Assembly: GCF_003721595.1 (NCBI RefSeq)
Contig: NZ_RJJR01000005.1
Location: 295,027 to 359,026 of the forward strand
Length of the DNA: 64,000 nucleotides
Reading direction: 5' to 3'
Source of the DNA: Hanamia caeni
Lineage (GTDB): Bacteria > Bacteroidota > Bacteroidia > Chitinophagales > Chitinophagaceae
Below, in pieces: positions 36,448 to 45,307 of this stretch. The translations under genes were made by a program, and so were the position numbers. Positions within the stretch are counted from its first letter, which is position 1. Each line of letters starts with the position of its first letter. Below the pieces are notes generated by a model. That model was not told where the DNA came from and searched no databases. It worked only from the letters and a program-made list of their open reading frames with translations.

Positions 36448-37198
36448 AATAACTATTGGCAATATCCCTGTAGATGTACTAACGATGAAACAAACAATTG
36501 ATTTGGTGGATAATGCCATCAGGGATAAAAGGTCAATTCATCATGTTGTTATTAATGCAGTAAAGGTAGTAAACGCACGAAAAGATCGTAAACTTAAAGA
36601 ATCTATTATTAATTGTGATATTATTAATGCGGATGGGCAGGGTATTATTTGGGCATCCAGGATATTAAATAAACCACTCCCCGAAAGAGTAGCAGGAATA
36701 GATTTAATGGAAAATTTAGTGGCTGTTGCAGGTAAAAAAAAATACAGGATTTTTTTTCTCGGAGCAAAAGAAGATATTCTTTTAAAAGTGGTAAAGATAT
36801 ATTCAGACAAATATGGAAAAGATATCATTGCTGGATATTCGAATGGTTATTTCAATGCCACGGAGGAAGAGAAGGTTGCTCTTAAAATCGCACAATCAAA
36901 AGCGGATATTTTATTTGTAGCTATGAGTTCTCCCAAAAAAGAAATTTTTTTAAATACGTATAAACATTTAATTCAAGCTCCTTTTATCATGGGAGTAGGT
37001 GGAAGTTTTGATGTAATAGCAGGAATAGTTAAACGTGCTCCAAAATGGATGCAGAAAAATGGCCTAGAATGGTTATATCGGACATTGCAGGAACCAAGAA
37101 GAATGTGGAAACGATATTTATTCGGGAATTCATCTTTTATCTATCTTGTAATTAAAGAAAAGCTCGGATTTCTAAAAAAAGATAATGGTTCTTTTTAA
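36434..37198 (+). CDS. WecG/TagA/CpsF-family glycosyltransferase
   Basis: A 254-residue GT26 enzyme. Family marks are IPVDVLTMKQTIDLVDNAI, NADGQGIIWASRIL, RVAGIDLMENL, FFLGAKEDIL, SSPKKEIFLNTYKHLI and MGVGGSFDVIAGIVKRAPKW. Characterised members add ManNAc or ManNAcA to lipid-linked GlcNAc at the membrane face, which fits the wecB-like and UDP-sugar dehydrogenase genes at 54-57 kb. It overlaps the end of the preceding gene by 14 bp; a second ATG at 36440 is an alternative start. Confidence 0.93.
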   Translation: MLMNRITIGNIPVDVLTMKQTIDLVDNAIRDKRSIHHVVINAVKVVNARKDRKLKESIINCDIINADGQGIIWASRILNKPLPERVAGIDLMENLVAVAGKKKYRIFFLGAKEDILLKVVKIYSDKYGKDIIAGYSNGYFNATEEEKVALKIAQSKADILFVAMSSPKKEIFLNTYKHLIQAPFIMGVGGSFDVIAGIVKRAPKWMQKNGLEWLYRTLQEPRRMWKRYLFGNSSFIYLVIKEKLGFLKKDNGSF

Positions 37199-37295
37199 TT
37201 ACAAATGTTTAAAAGAAAACGCAAATAGTACCCGGTTGAAATTTTTTAATTGCAAACTGACATTTGGGTTTTAAAATCTAATAATAATAAAAAAA

Positions 37296-38687
37296 TTGAA
37301 CCGCCAATTTGAACGATATTTGAAAATAACTATGCTCGTCCTTGATTTCCTGGCATTAAACATAGTCTTTTTTATTTTCCAAATCATATTCACTAAAAGT
37401 ATTCATTTCCAATCCACAGATTCGTATTTCAGGTATGTTTTGGCAGCCAATGCAGCTTGGATTTTCTTGGCCTTCTTTCTAAGAACATATTCAATAAATA
37501 TACTATTTAATTTCGAAGATTTTACAAAAAGAACAATCCGGGTTTTTTTATTATGGATAATTGTTATTCTTTTTTACCTGTATTTCTCAAGAGAATATAC
37601 TGTCTCAAGATTTTTTATTATCACATCAACCACAGCGTTCGGGTTTGGACTGTTATTAAATAAATTTATTTATTTGGGTATTTTTAAATATTTCAAAAGC
37701 AGTGAATTTTTAGTTAAGAAAATTCTAATTCTTGGGTATAATGATACCGCAAAAAAATTAGCGACTCATTTTGAATTGGACGCTTTAAATACCCAAATTA
37801 TTGGATATGTTGAAGAGGAAGAAAATATACATGAATTATCACATTATCCCGTTTTTTCAAATATCGGTGACACACTACGCGTGGCCAAAGAGCAAAATGT
37901 TCAGGAAATTTTTTCTACAATTACTCCCGAACAGAATCATTTTATTTATGACTTAATGTACCAATCAGAAAAAGAATGTATAAGATTTAGAATTGTTCCT
38001 AATCTTTCTTTATTTATTACCAGGGAAGTACATATAGAATATTTTGGAGAGCTTCCAATCCTTTCTCTAAGAAAAGAACCATTGGATGATGTAGGAAACC
38101 GGATAAAAAAAAGAGCTCTCGATATAGCTATTAGTCTATTTGTTACCATTTTTATTCTTTCATGGCTCATGCCCCTCATCGGACTTTTGATTTTATTAGA
38201 ATCCGGAAGACCTATTTTATTTAAACAGCTCCGGACAGGAAAAGATAAAAAAGCTTTTTATTGTTGGAAGTTTAGAAGTATGAAAGCAAATAAAGATGCC
38301 GATCTTAAACAAGCATCCCGTGACGACAATCGAATTACGACCCTAGGTAAATTTCTCCGCAAAACCAGTCTCGACGAATTTCCGCAATTTATAAACGTAC
38401 TTCGGGGCGAAATGAGTTTAGTAGGACCAAGACCTCACATGCTTAAACATACTTCAGATTACTCAAAAGTAGTTAACGATTATATGGTGCGGCAGTTTAT
38501 TAAGCCGGGAATTACGGGTTGGGCTCAAATCAATGGTTATAGGGGGGAAATTTCTAATCCTGAGCAAATAAAAATGAGAGTAAATAAAGATTTATGGTAT
38601 TTGGAAAACTGGACTTTATGGTTAGATCTCAGAATTCTTTTTCTAACCATTTACTATATCTTTAAGGGAGACTCAAAAGCATATTGA
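37296..38687 (+). CDS. Initiating polyprenyl-phosphate sugar phosphotransferase (WcaJ/WbaP-like)
   Basis: A 463-residue membrane protein. There are four N-terminal membrane spans (about residues 10-115), a nucleotide-binding-like CoA_binding_3 region ([17 protein letters not shown]), a fifth span near residue 285, then the bacterial sugar transferase domain. That domain has [37 protein letters not shown] and VGPRPHM. It transfers a sugar 1-phosphate to undecaprenyl phosphate, starting repeat-unit synthesis. The start is TTG at 37296. It closes the classical Wzx/Wzy part of the cluster before the acyl-transfer genes begin. Confidence 0.93.
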   Translation: MNRQFERYLKITMLVLDFLALNIVFFIFQIIFTKSIHFQSTDSYFRYVLAANAAWIFLAFFLRTYSINILFNFEDFTKRTIRVFLLWIIVILFYLYFSREYTVSRFFIITSTTAFGFGLLLNKFIYLGIFKYFKSSEFLVKKILILGYNDTAKKLATHFELDALNTQIIGYVEEEENIHELSHYPVFSNIGDTLRVAKEQNVQEIFSTITPEQNHFIYDLMYQSEKECIRFRIVPNLSLFITREVHIEYFGELPILSLRKEPLDDVGNRIKKRALDIAISLFVTIFILSWLMPLIGLLILLESGRPILFKQLRTGKDKKAFYCWKFRSMKANKDADLKQASRDDNRITTLGKFLRKTSLDEFPQFINVLRGEMSLVGPRPHMLKHTSDYSKVVNDYMVRQFIKPGITGWAQINGYRGEISNPEQIKMRVNKDLWYLENWTLWLDLRILFLTIYYIFKGDSKAY

Positions 38688-38754
38688 AAATTTCTTCACT
38701 TTCGCAACTTATTTCATTATAGGACATTATTAATAATAAACCTTTTCTCTAGCT

Positions 38755-38997
38755 ATGGATGAAAATATAATACTCAGCGAGGTAAATTCGATATTTATCG
38801 AAGTGTTTGAAGATAAGTCAATAATTCTAAATGGTAATACCACATCTGATGATGTGCCTGCCTGGGATTCACTTAATCACATTCAAATGATAAACGCAGT
38901 TGAAAAGCATTTCAAAATCAGGTTTGAACTTAATGATTTATTAAATTTCACGGATGTTGGAGGCTTATGCAGAGGGATTCTTAAGAAAATGAATTGA
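38755..38997 (+). CDS. Acyl carrier protein (copy 1)
   Basis: An 80-residue acidic helical protein with the phosphopantetheine attachment motif WDSLNHIQMINAVEKHF, Ser39 being the expected modified residue. It carries an acyl or aminoacyl group as a thioester. Its location directly before an MBOAT and an SGNH-like gene, and near an adenylating enzyme (45.3-46.9 kb), suggests it is the DltC-like carrier of a surface acylation system rather than the fatty-acid synthesis ACP. Confidence 0.9.
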   Translation: MDENIILSEVNSIFIEVFEDKSIILNGNTTSDDVPAWDSLNHIQMINAVEKHFKIRFELNDLLNFTDVGGLCRGILKKMN

Positions 38998-39082
38998 TGC
39001 TATTCTTTTTCAACTAAAAGACGCCTAAAATATTTAATTCGGCGAGTTACCTTGCGTAACCTTATTGGAAAACCCAAATGAA

Positions 39083-40516
39083 ATGTTATTCAGTTCAATA
39101 GTATATTTTATTTTCCTTGGATGTTCACTTTTATTATATTATGCAGTTGTTGCGAAGTGGCGCAATTATTTTCTAACAGTAATAAGTGCGCTCTTTTATA
39201 TGTATGTGGACATTTCTTATATATTTATAATTTTCTTGATAATTTTTGTTAATTATTACATTAGTATTAAAATTGAAAACGCGTATAATAAAAGAAAACG
39301 AAAATTATTTCTTCATCTAAGTTTATTTGTAAATCTTGGAATTCTAGTTTTTTTCAAATACTGGAATTTTTTAATTTGGAATTTGTTTCAATTTTTCGAC
39401 TTATTTCATTTTAAAAGAACCATTAATATTCCCTTAATAGAATTAATATTACCCCTAGGATTATCATACTATGTTTTTCAAACGATTGGTTATACATTGG
39501 ATGTTTATCGAGGCAGCAGTAAGGCTGAAAAAAATTTTTCTCAATTTACTTTGTTTACACTTTTTTTTCCTAAATTACTTGTGGGGCCAATCGAACGGGC
39601 AAATCATCTAATTCCTCAGCTAAAAAGAAAGATTTATTACAATAATGAAAATATCATTGAAGGTTCTAAACGGATAGCGTGGGGATTATTTAAAAAATTA
39701 GTAGTTGCTGACAGAATTTCTATTTACCATGCATCAGTAATTGGATCCTCACAATTCCAAAGCGGAGGGACGATTTTATTAGCTTGTGTTTTATACACTT
39801 TCCAGGTATATGCAGATTTCTCGGGTTATACAGATATAGCTATAGGTTCTGCCCGGATGTTTGGCTTTGATTTAATGGAAAACTTTAAACGCCCTCTTTT
39901 GGCTAAAAGTGTGAGTGAATTTTGGAGGAGGTGGCATATATCACTTTCCTCATGGGTTAACGATTATATCTTTAATCCTTTGGTTTTTAAAAATAGAGAT
40001 TGGGGGATTTGGGGCATATTTTATGGCTTAATAATTAGTTTTGTAGTAATTGGAATATGGCATGGAGCTGCCTGGAATTATGTGATATTTGGTTTATTAC
40101 AGGCAATTGCTTTAATATATGAAGTTATTACAAGAAAAGCAAGAAAAAGAATTTCACATAAATTAAATACCATTTTATACAACACAATCAGCATCCTTGT
40201 TACCTTCTCTTTTGTTACTTTTTCGCTAATTATATTTCAATCCACTACTTTTAATGAAGCAATAAATATTGTAGAAAGAATTTTTATAAATAATGGCCCG
40301 CTATTCTATGATAAGCCATCTACCCTTTTGTTTATGTCAATAGGCTGTGCGATCTTGATTTTAGTTGATAGTGACAGAGAATTCTCAATTTTAAAATTTT
40401 CCTTATTTTCAAATAACAACTGGCTAATTCAACAAGTCTCATATGCCCTTTTATTAATTTATATTTTGCTGGCAGGCGTATTTGATGGAGGACAATTTAT
40501 CTATTTTTCATTCTGA
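39083..40516 (+). CDS. MBOAT-family O-acyltransferase (copy 1)
   Basis: A 477-residue membrane protein of the AlgI/DltB type with about 10-11 spans. The conserved segments are ERANHLIPQL, YADFSGYTDIAIGSARMFGF, EFWRRWHISLSSWVNDYIF and the active-site His in IGIWHGAAWNYVIFGL. It moves an acyl group from a cytoplasmic donor to an extracytoplasmic acceptor. I prefer the ATG at 39083, which gives the MLFSS opening like copy 2 (MLFNS), over the TTG at 39065. It pairs with the SGNH-like gene 21 bp downstream. Confidence 0.93.
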   Translation: MLFSSIVYFIFLGCSLLLYYAVVAKWRNYFLTVISALFYMYVDISYIFIIFLIIFVNYYISIKIENAYNKRKRKLFLHLSLFVNLGILVFFKYWNFLIWNLFQFFDLFHFKRTINIPLIELILPLGLSYYVFQTIGYTLDVYRGSSKAEKNFSQFTLFTLFFPKLLVGPIERANHLIPQLKRKIYYNNENIIEGSKRIAWGLFKKLVVADRISIYHASVIGSSQFQSGGTILLACVLYTFQVYADFSGYTDIAIGSARMFGFDLMENFKRPLLAKSVSEFWRRWHISLSSWVNDYIFNPLVFKNRDWGIWGIFYGLIISFVVIGIWHGAAWNYVIFGLLQAIALIYEVITRKARKRISHKLNTILYNTISILVTFSFVTFSLIIFQSTTFNEAINIVERIFINNGPLFYDKPSTLLFMSIGCAILILVDSDREFSILKFSLFSNNNWLIQQVSYALLLIYILLAGVFDGGQFIYFSF

Positions 40517-40537
40517 AAATTTTTAGATTGAAATATC

Positions 40538-41539
40538 ATGAAAGTATTTAATAAATTCAAAGTAAAAGTAGGTTCGCCATCTTTTATAGTAAAGTCAATT
40601 ATATTTTTACTTGTTTTGTTTACACTTGATTTATCAATTGGAAGTTTATTAAATTACTTATATTTTAAACAAGATTCGGGTTTACTTTACAGAACTACTT
40701 ACTCTTTAGATAGCACAAAAGCAGACTTTTTAATATTTGGATCTTCAACTGCAAATCATCATTATGATCCATCTATCTTTGAAAAACGTATGCATATGTC
40801 GGTTTATAACACAGGCAGAGATGCAAATACTATATTTTATAATTATGCTGTTTTTCAAAGTATAATTAAAAGATATACGCCTAAAATAGCAATTTTAGAC
40901 TTTAATGTTGGAGAATTTAAGGTTTTTCCCCAGAATTATGATCGTTTGTCATCTCTTTTACCTTATTACAAAACTAACCCTGAATTGGATCAAATCATCC
41001 AGTTAAAAAGTCCTTTCGAAAAATTGAAGCTGATCTCCAAAATATATCCATTTAATTCTTTACTTTTCACTATTCTAATAGGCAATACAGGGTTCAATAA
41101 AAGCAGAGATTATATTAGTGATGAAAAAGGATATATTCCTTTAGATCGTATTTTGAAAAGAAAGATTACAATAGATACTTCAGGAGGAAATTATAAAATC
41201 GACAGTACTAAAATTAGACTGTTAAAGTCCTTCGTTCGTGAATGTAAAAACTATGATATACAACTTTATATATGCATTTCTCCCTGCTTCAAAAAATATT
41301 ACTATCCAGATCCTTCAGTTATCGTTATAAATAAAATCGCAAATGAATTAAACGTTCCTTTTTATAATTTTTCTGATGATACCTTATTTTGGGATCATCC
41401 CGAATATTTCGCGGATGAAGTACATCTTAATGAAACAGGAGCAAAAATTTTCTCAAATAAAGTAGTAGATAAAATTAAAGAAAATCAGAAACAGAAACCG
41501 ATAAATAGTCAGCAAACTCTTTCTGTAGAGGTAAAATAA
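40538..41539 (+). CDS. Membrane-anchored SGNH/DltD-AlgJ-like protein (copy 1)
   Basis: A 333-residue protein with one N-terminal signal anchor (residues 18-40) and an extracytoplasmic domain. FGSSTANHHYDP supplies a Ser nucleophile in block I, and DEVHLNETGAKIFSNKV near the C-terminus supplies the Asp-x-x-His pair of SGNH esterases. DltD- and AlgJ-like partners of MBOATs have this topology and help complete O-acylation outside the membrane. It is a clear paralog of the 44164 protein and follows MBOAT copy 1 directly. Confidence 0.8.
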   Translation: MKVFNKFKVKVGSPSFIVKSIIFLLVLFTLDLSIGSLLNYLYFKQDSGLLYRTTYSLDSTKADFLIFGSSTANHHYDPSIFEKRMHMSVYNTGRDANTIFYNYAVFQSIIKRYTPKIAILDFNVGEFKVFPQNYDRLSSLLPYYKTNPELDQIIQLKSPFEKLKLISKIYPFNSLLFTILIGNTGFNKSRDYISDEKGYIPLDRILKRKITIDTSGGNYKIDSTKIRLLKSFVRECKNYDIQLYICISPCFKKYYYPDPSVIVINKIANELNVPFYNFSDDTLFWDHPEYFADEVHLNETGAKIFSNKVVDKIKENQKQKPINSQQTLSVEVK

Positions 41540-41581
41540 GAGTAATTTCAAATAACTTCCCAATAAATTAAGAAGAGAAAA

Positions 41582-42571
41582 ATGGTGCAGGAGAAATCAA
41601 CAAAGTTCTCGAAAAATATAATTTCCATCAATAATATCGAATTAAAAATATCTTCGATTACTCAAAAACTAAAAGAAGAAATTTTACAAAATCTAAAACG
41701 AAAAGGCGCTATAGTAGGAATAAGCGGAGGAATTGATTCTTCTGTTACTTTCGCCTTAGCAGTAAAAGCTTTAGGCGCTAAAAATGTAATTGGCGTGATG
41801 CTGCCTGAAAAAGATTCCAACAGCGAAAGTAAAGAACTTGCTTTGCTGCTCGCCAATCAATTGGGTGTACAAACAATTGAAGAAAATATAACAAACGCCT
41901 TGGAAGGATTTGGATGTTATCGCCGAAGAGATCAATCAGTGGCTGCCATATTTCCTGAATATAATTCTTCGGATTATACAATGAAGATTGGGATTAACCC
42001 GAAAGCGATAAGCCAACATTTACCTCCCATATTTTCTCTTACTATCGTTGACAAAAATGGACAATCTAAAAGCAGATTGCTTCCTGCAAAAGAATATCTT
42101 CAAATAGTTGCAGCTTCTAATTTTAAACAAAGATGCCGCATGTCTATGCTTTATTATCATGCCGAAAGAATGTATTATGCAGTAGTGGGAACACCCAATA
42201 AACATGAAGTAGAGCAAGGTTTTTTTGTAAAACATGGAGATGGAGGTGCCGACATTCTGCCGATCGCCCATTTATATAAAACGCAAGTGTATCAAATGGC
42301 TGAGTATCTAAATATTCCAAAAGAAATCATTCAACGGACGCCAACCTCTGATACATATTCTGCAGAACAAACACAGGAAGAATTTTTCTTTCAATTGCCT
42401 TTTAAGGAGATGGATTTGATATGGTATGGATTTGAAAACGGGTATGATCCTTCTGAAGTATGTAAAGAGCTGAACAGATCCGAAGACGAGATTAAGGCAA
42501 TCTATAATAATTTTATACGCAAACAGAAGACCACCGAATATCTAAGAATGTCCCCGATTAAAAATTTCTAA
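41582..42571 (+). CDS. NAD+ synthetase-like (NadE family) amidating enzyme
   Basis: A 329-residue ATP-pyrophosphatase-fold enzyme with the PP-loop GISGGIDSS near residue 45 and the NadE-like segment GTPNKHEVEQGFFVKHGDGG, followed by ADILPIAHLYKTQVYQMAEY. Ammonia-dependent NadE makes NAD from its acid form by amidating an adenylated carboxylate. There is no glutaminase domain, and about 50 residues are inserted after residue 95. It lies between two MBOAT/SGNH pairs. I infer that it amidates a carboxylate of the polysaccharide or acyl donor; ordinary NAD synthesis remains possible. Confidence 0.82.
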   Translation: MVQEKSTKFSKNIISINNIELKISSITQKLKEEILQNLKRKGAIVGISGGIDSSVTFALAVKALGAKNVIGVMLPEKDSNSESKELALLLANQLGVQTIEENITNALEGFGCYRRRDQSVAAIFPEYNSSDYTMKIGINPKAISQHLPPIFSLTIVDKNGQSKSRLLPAKEYLQIVAASNFKQRCRMSMLYYHAERMYYAVVGTPNKHEVEQGFFVKHGDGGADILPIAHLYKTQVYQMAEYLNIPKEIIQRTPTSDTYSAEQTQEEFFFQLPFKEMDLIWYGFENGYDPSEVCKELNRSEDEIKAIYNNFIRKQKTTEYLRMSPIKNF

Positions 42572-42702
42572 GTCCACTTGAAAAAACTATCTGATTTTAA
42601 TAAAAGTTAATTGCATCATTCGACGCATACTTAAATAATAATAAACATTCTCGTTTTTTACTGCTTCTCTTTCTTAGTTTTCTTTGAAAGAAAATCGCAA
42701 CA

Positions 42703-42721
42703 TTTAATTCAAAGAATTAAA
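42703..42721. other. AT-rich hairpin just before MBOAT copy 2
   Basis: TTTAATTC (42703-42710) and GAATTAAA (42714-42721) pair around AAA, ending five bases before the ATG at 42727. It might sequester the start region of the mRNA. Such AT palindromes are frequent in this DNA, so it may be chance. Confidence 0.3.
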
Positions 42722-42726
42722 ATATA

Positions 42727-44154
42727 ATGCTTTTTAATTCATTCCCTTTCTTAATTTTTTTTCCCCTAGTCACTCTCATCTACTATGTTTTGCCACATAA
42801 ATATAGGTGGATTCATTTACTGATTTCGAGTTGTGTTTTCTATATGTTTTTTATACCGGTTTATATTTTTATATTAGTTATCACTATACTTATTGATTAT
42901 TTTGCTGGAATACAAATTGAAAAAAGAAAAGATAAATCCAAAAAAAACTGGCTTATTTTAAGTATAATTTCTACTTGTCTTGTATTATTTATCTTTAAAT
43001 ACTTTAATTTTTTCAATACTAATTTTAAGGAGATGGCGACGTTGTTTCATCTCAATTACCCTGTCGCATTCATTAACATAATTTTACCGGTCGGCTTATC
43101 TTTCCATACATTTCAGAGTTTGAGTTATGTAATAGAAGTGTACCGGGGACATCAAAAAGCGGAAAAACATTTTGGAATATATTCTTTATATGTAATGTTC
43201 TATCCTCAGTTAGTTGCTGGTCCAATAGAACGTCCTCAAAATATGCTTCATCAGTTTTATGAAAAGCATGAATTTAGATATGAGAATATGACTGAAGGGC
43301 TAAAATTGATGCTTTGGGGCTTTTTTAAAAAGGTAGTAGTAGCCGATAGGTTGTCAATTTATGTTAATGCTGTTTATAATAATCCGGAGCATCATACAGG
43401 AACAAGTCTTGCATTGGCAACCGTCTTTTTTGCCTTCCAGATTTATTTGGATTTTTCTGGTTATTCGGACATTGCAATTGGATGTGCTCGAACTATGGGG
43501 TTCAAATTAATGACGAATTTTAGAACACCTTATTTTTCAAAATCCATAGCTGAATTTTGGAAACGATGGCATATTTCACTCTCCACCTGGTTTAGAGATT
43601 ACCTTTATATATCCATGGGAGGCAATAGGGTTTCAAAGCCAAGATGGCTTTTCAATTTATTTGTAACTTTTGTAGTGAGTGGATTCTGGCATGGCGCTAA
43701 TTGGACATACGTAATTTGGGGCGCTTTAAATGGTGGTTATCTTATAGCCCCTAACTTGTTCAATATTGAAAAAAAGAAATATGTTATTCAAAATAGCTTA
43801 ACTAATATTTTTCATACTGCTACCAAGATAGGAATTACTTTTCTACTTACTTGTTTTGCGTGGATTTTTTTCAGGGCTAACTCGTTAACAGATTCTTTTG
43901 AAATCGTTCACCGGATTTTTTACAACCATGGAGGCTTATTTATTGGAGATGGGAGAACTATATCTTATGGTATCACTTTCCTTTTTATCGTATTGTGTGT
44001 TGAAGCTTGCGAGGAATACCATCTTTTTAAAGGTTTTTCTTTATTCCATAATCCAAACTATCTTGTTCGCCTTGTTTCTTATGTATCTTTAATCTTTATA
44101 ATTATGTTATTTGGGGTGTTTGATGGTGGGCAATTTATTTATTTCCAGTTTTAA
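42727..44154 (+). CDS. MBOAT-family O-acyltransferase (copy 2)
   Basis: A 475-residue AlgI/DltB-type membrane acyltransferase. Segments PIERPQNMLHQFYE, YLDFSGYSDIAIGCARTMGF, EFWKRWHISLSTWFRDYLYI with SMGGNR, and the catalytic His in FWHGANWTYVIWGAL are all present. The SMGGNR element is the standard AlgI form that copies 1 and 3 lack, so this copy is closer to the characterised family and may have a different acceptor. It is followed after nine bases by SGNH-like copy 2. Confidence 0.94.
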   Translation: MLFNSFPFLIFFPLVTLIYYVLPHKYRWIHLLISSCVFYMFFIPVYIFILVITILIDYFAGIQIEKRKDKSKKNWLILSIISTCLVLFIFKYFNFFNTNFKEMATLFHLNYPVAFINIILPVGLSFHTFQSLSYVIEVYRGHQKAEKHFGIYSLYVMFYPQLVAGPIERPQNMLHQFYEKHEFRYENMTEGLKLMLWGFFKKVVVADRLSIYVNAVYNNPEHHTGTSLALATVFFAFQIYLDFSGYSDIAIGCARTMGFKLMTNFRTPYFSKSIAEFWKRWHISLSTWFRDYLYISMGGNRVSKPRWLFNLFVTFVVSGFWHGANWTYVIWGALNGGYLIAPNLFNIEKKKYVIQNSLTNIFHTATKIGITFLLTCFAWIFFRANSLTDSFEIVHRIFYNHGGLFIGDGRTISYGITFLFIVLCVEACEEYHLFKGFSLFHNPNYLVRLVSYVSLIFIIMLFGVFDGGQFIYFQF

Positions 44155-44163
44155 AATACCTGC

Positions 44164-45093
44164 ATGAACCATCAACTTTTACAAGTTAGGAAGTTTGTAC
44201 TAAGATTTGTCTTTCTACTGTTTATACTAGTTATAGTAGATTTTATTATAGGAGCAACGTTGAAATATTATTATTTTAAGATTAAATCCGGAACGTTATC
44301 AGATATAACTTTTGCAATAGATAGCACGAAGGCGGAAACATTGGTATTTGGATCATCGCATGCTAATCACGATTATGTTCCAGATGTTTTCCGAAACAGG
44401 TTACATACCAGTTTTTATAATTGTGGAAGTGATGCCACCGGCCTTGTTTATGAAGCTGCCCTGCTTAACGCCATAACAGCTAGGTATAAGCCTAAAAGAA
44501 TATTACTTGATATTTTACCTTATGAATTCTCTCTTGACGAATCAGATAGATTATCAAAACTGTTACCTTATAAGGACAATCCAAGAATTTATCCATATTT
44601 AGCTCAAATATCGCCATATGAACACATCAAATTGCTATCCCAATCATATCCGTTTAACTCTTTAGTTACTTCTGTTATTATACGTAATTTAAGAAATAAT
44701 AAACAGGAGGCAAGCCCCGCCGGATATTCACCATTAACCGGAACAATAGATTACCCCGACACATCCGTATTACAAGAGAAAAGCAAAATTATTTACAAAA
44801 AAGTAGCTATTTTCGATAATCTTTTAAAGCGTCTTGATCAATTAGAAATACCGGTATATGTGATAATTTCCCCTCTTTACATTCGCAGTGCCCAAACTGA
44901 ATCTGAAAAAATTACAAGTAAATTTTGTGAACGATATAAAAACATTCATTTTGTTTCGTTTATTAATGATCCAAAATATTTACAAAATGATGAATGGTTT
45001 AAAGACTTTGGCCATCTCAATAACGACGGCGCTACGAAATTTAGTCATGAATTGAGCAGCTACATTATTAACGAGGAGACAAATAATAAATAG
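44164..45093 (+). CDS. Membrane-anchored SGNH/DltD-AlgJ-like protein (copy 2)
   Basis: A 309-residue paralog of the 40538 protein, with the same N-terminal anchor (residues 12-35), the shared DSTKAE-x-L-x-FGSSHANHDY block and a C-terminal FGHLNNDGATKFSHEL. The shared AIDSTKAET/SLDSTKADF and PFNSL segments show the two genes duplicated as a set with their MBOATs. It probably acts outside the inner membrane with MBOAT copy 2. A 214-bp gap with no recognisable content separates it from the adenylating-enzyme gene. Confidence 0.8.
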   Translation: MNHQLLQVRKFVLRFVFLLFILVIVDFIIGATLKYYYFKIKSGTLSDITFAIDSTKAETLVFGSSHANHDYVPDVFRNRLHTSFYNCGSDATGLVYEAALLNAITARYKPKRILLDILPYEFSLDESDRLSKLLPYKDNPRIYPYLAQISPYEHIKLLSQSYPFNSLVTSVIIRNLRNNKQEASPAGYSPLTGTIDYPDTSVLQEKSKIIYKKVAIFDNLLKRLDQLEIPVYVIISPLYIRSAQTESEKITSKFCERYKNIHFVSFINDPKYLQNDEWFKDFGHLNNDGATKFSHELSSYIINEETNNK

Positions 45094-45307
45094 TAACATT
45101 CAAATTTTTATCGAAAACGTAAACTCCTTTCAAGTTGATAAGATCGGTTTGCGTATTTTAATAGTAAATGAAATAACCGGAATAAGAATTGCGATTATTT
45201 GTTTGTTGACCGCTTCGTACCTTCCTCTTTTAAAAGCATTAATTTAAAACTTTCTAAAATAAAATATACATTTAATTTAATTTAATCCAAATTAAATTAT
45301 CATTTCC

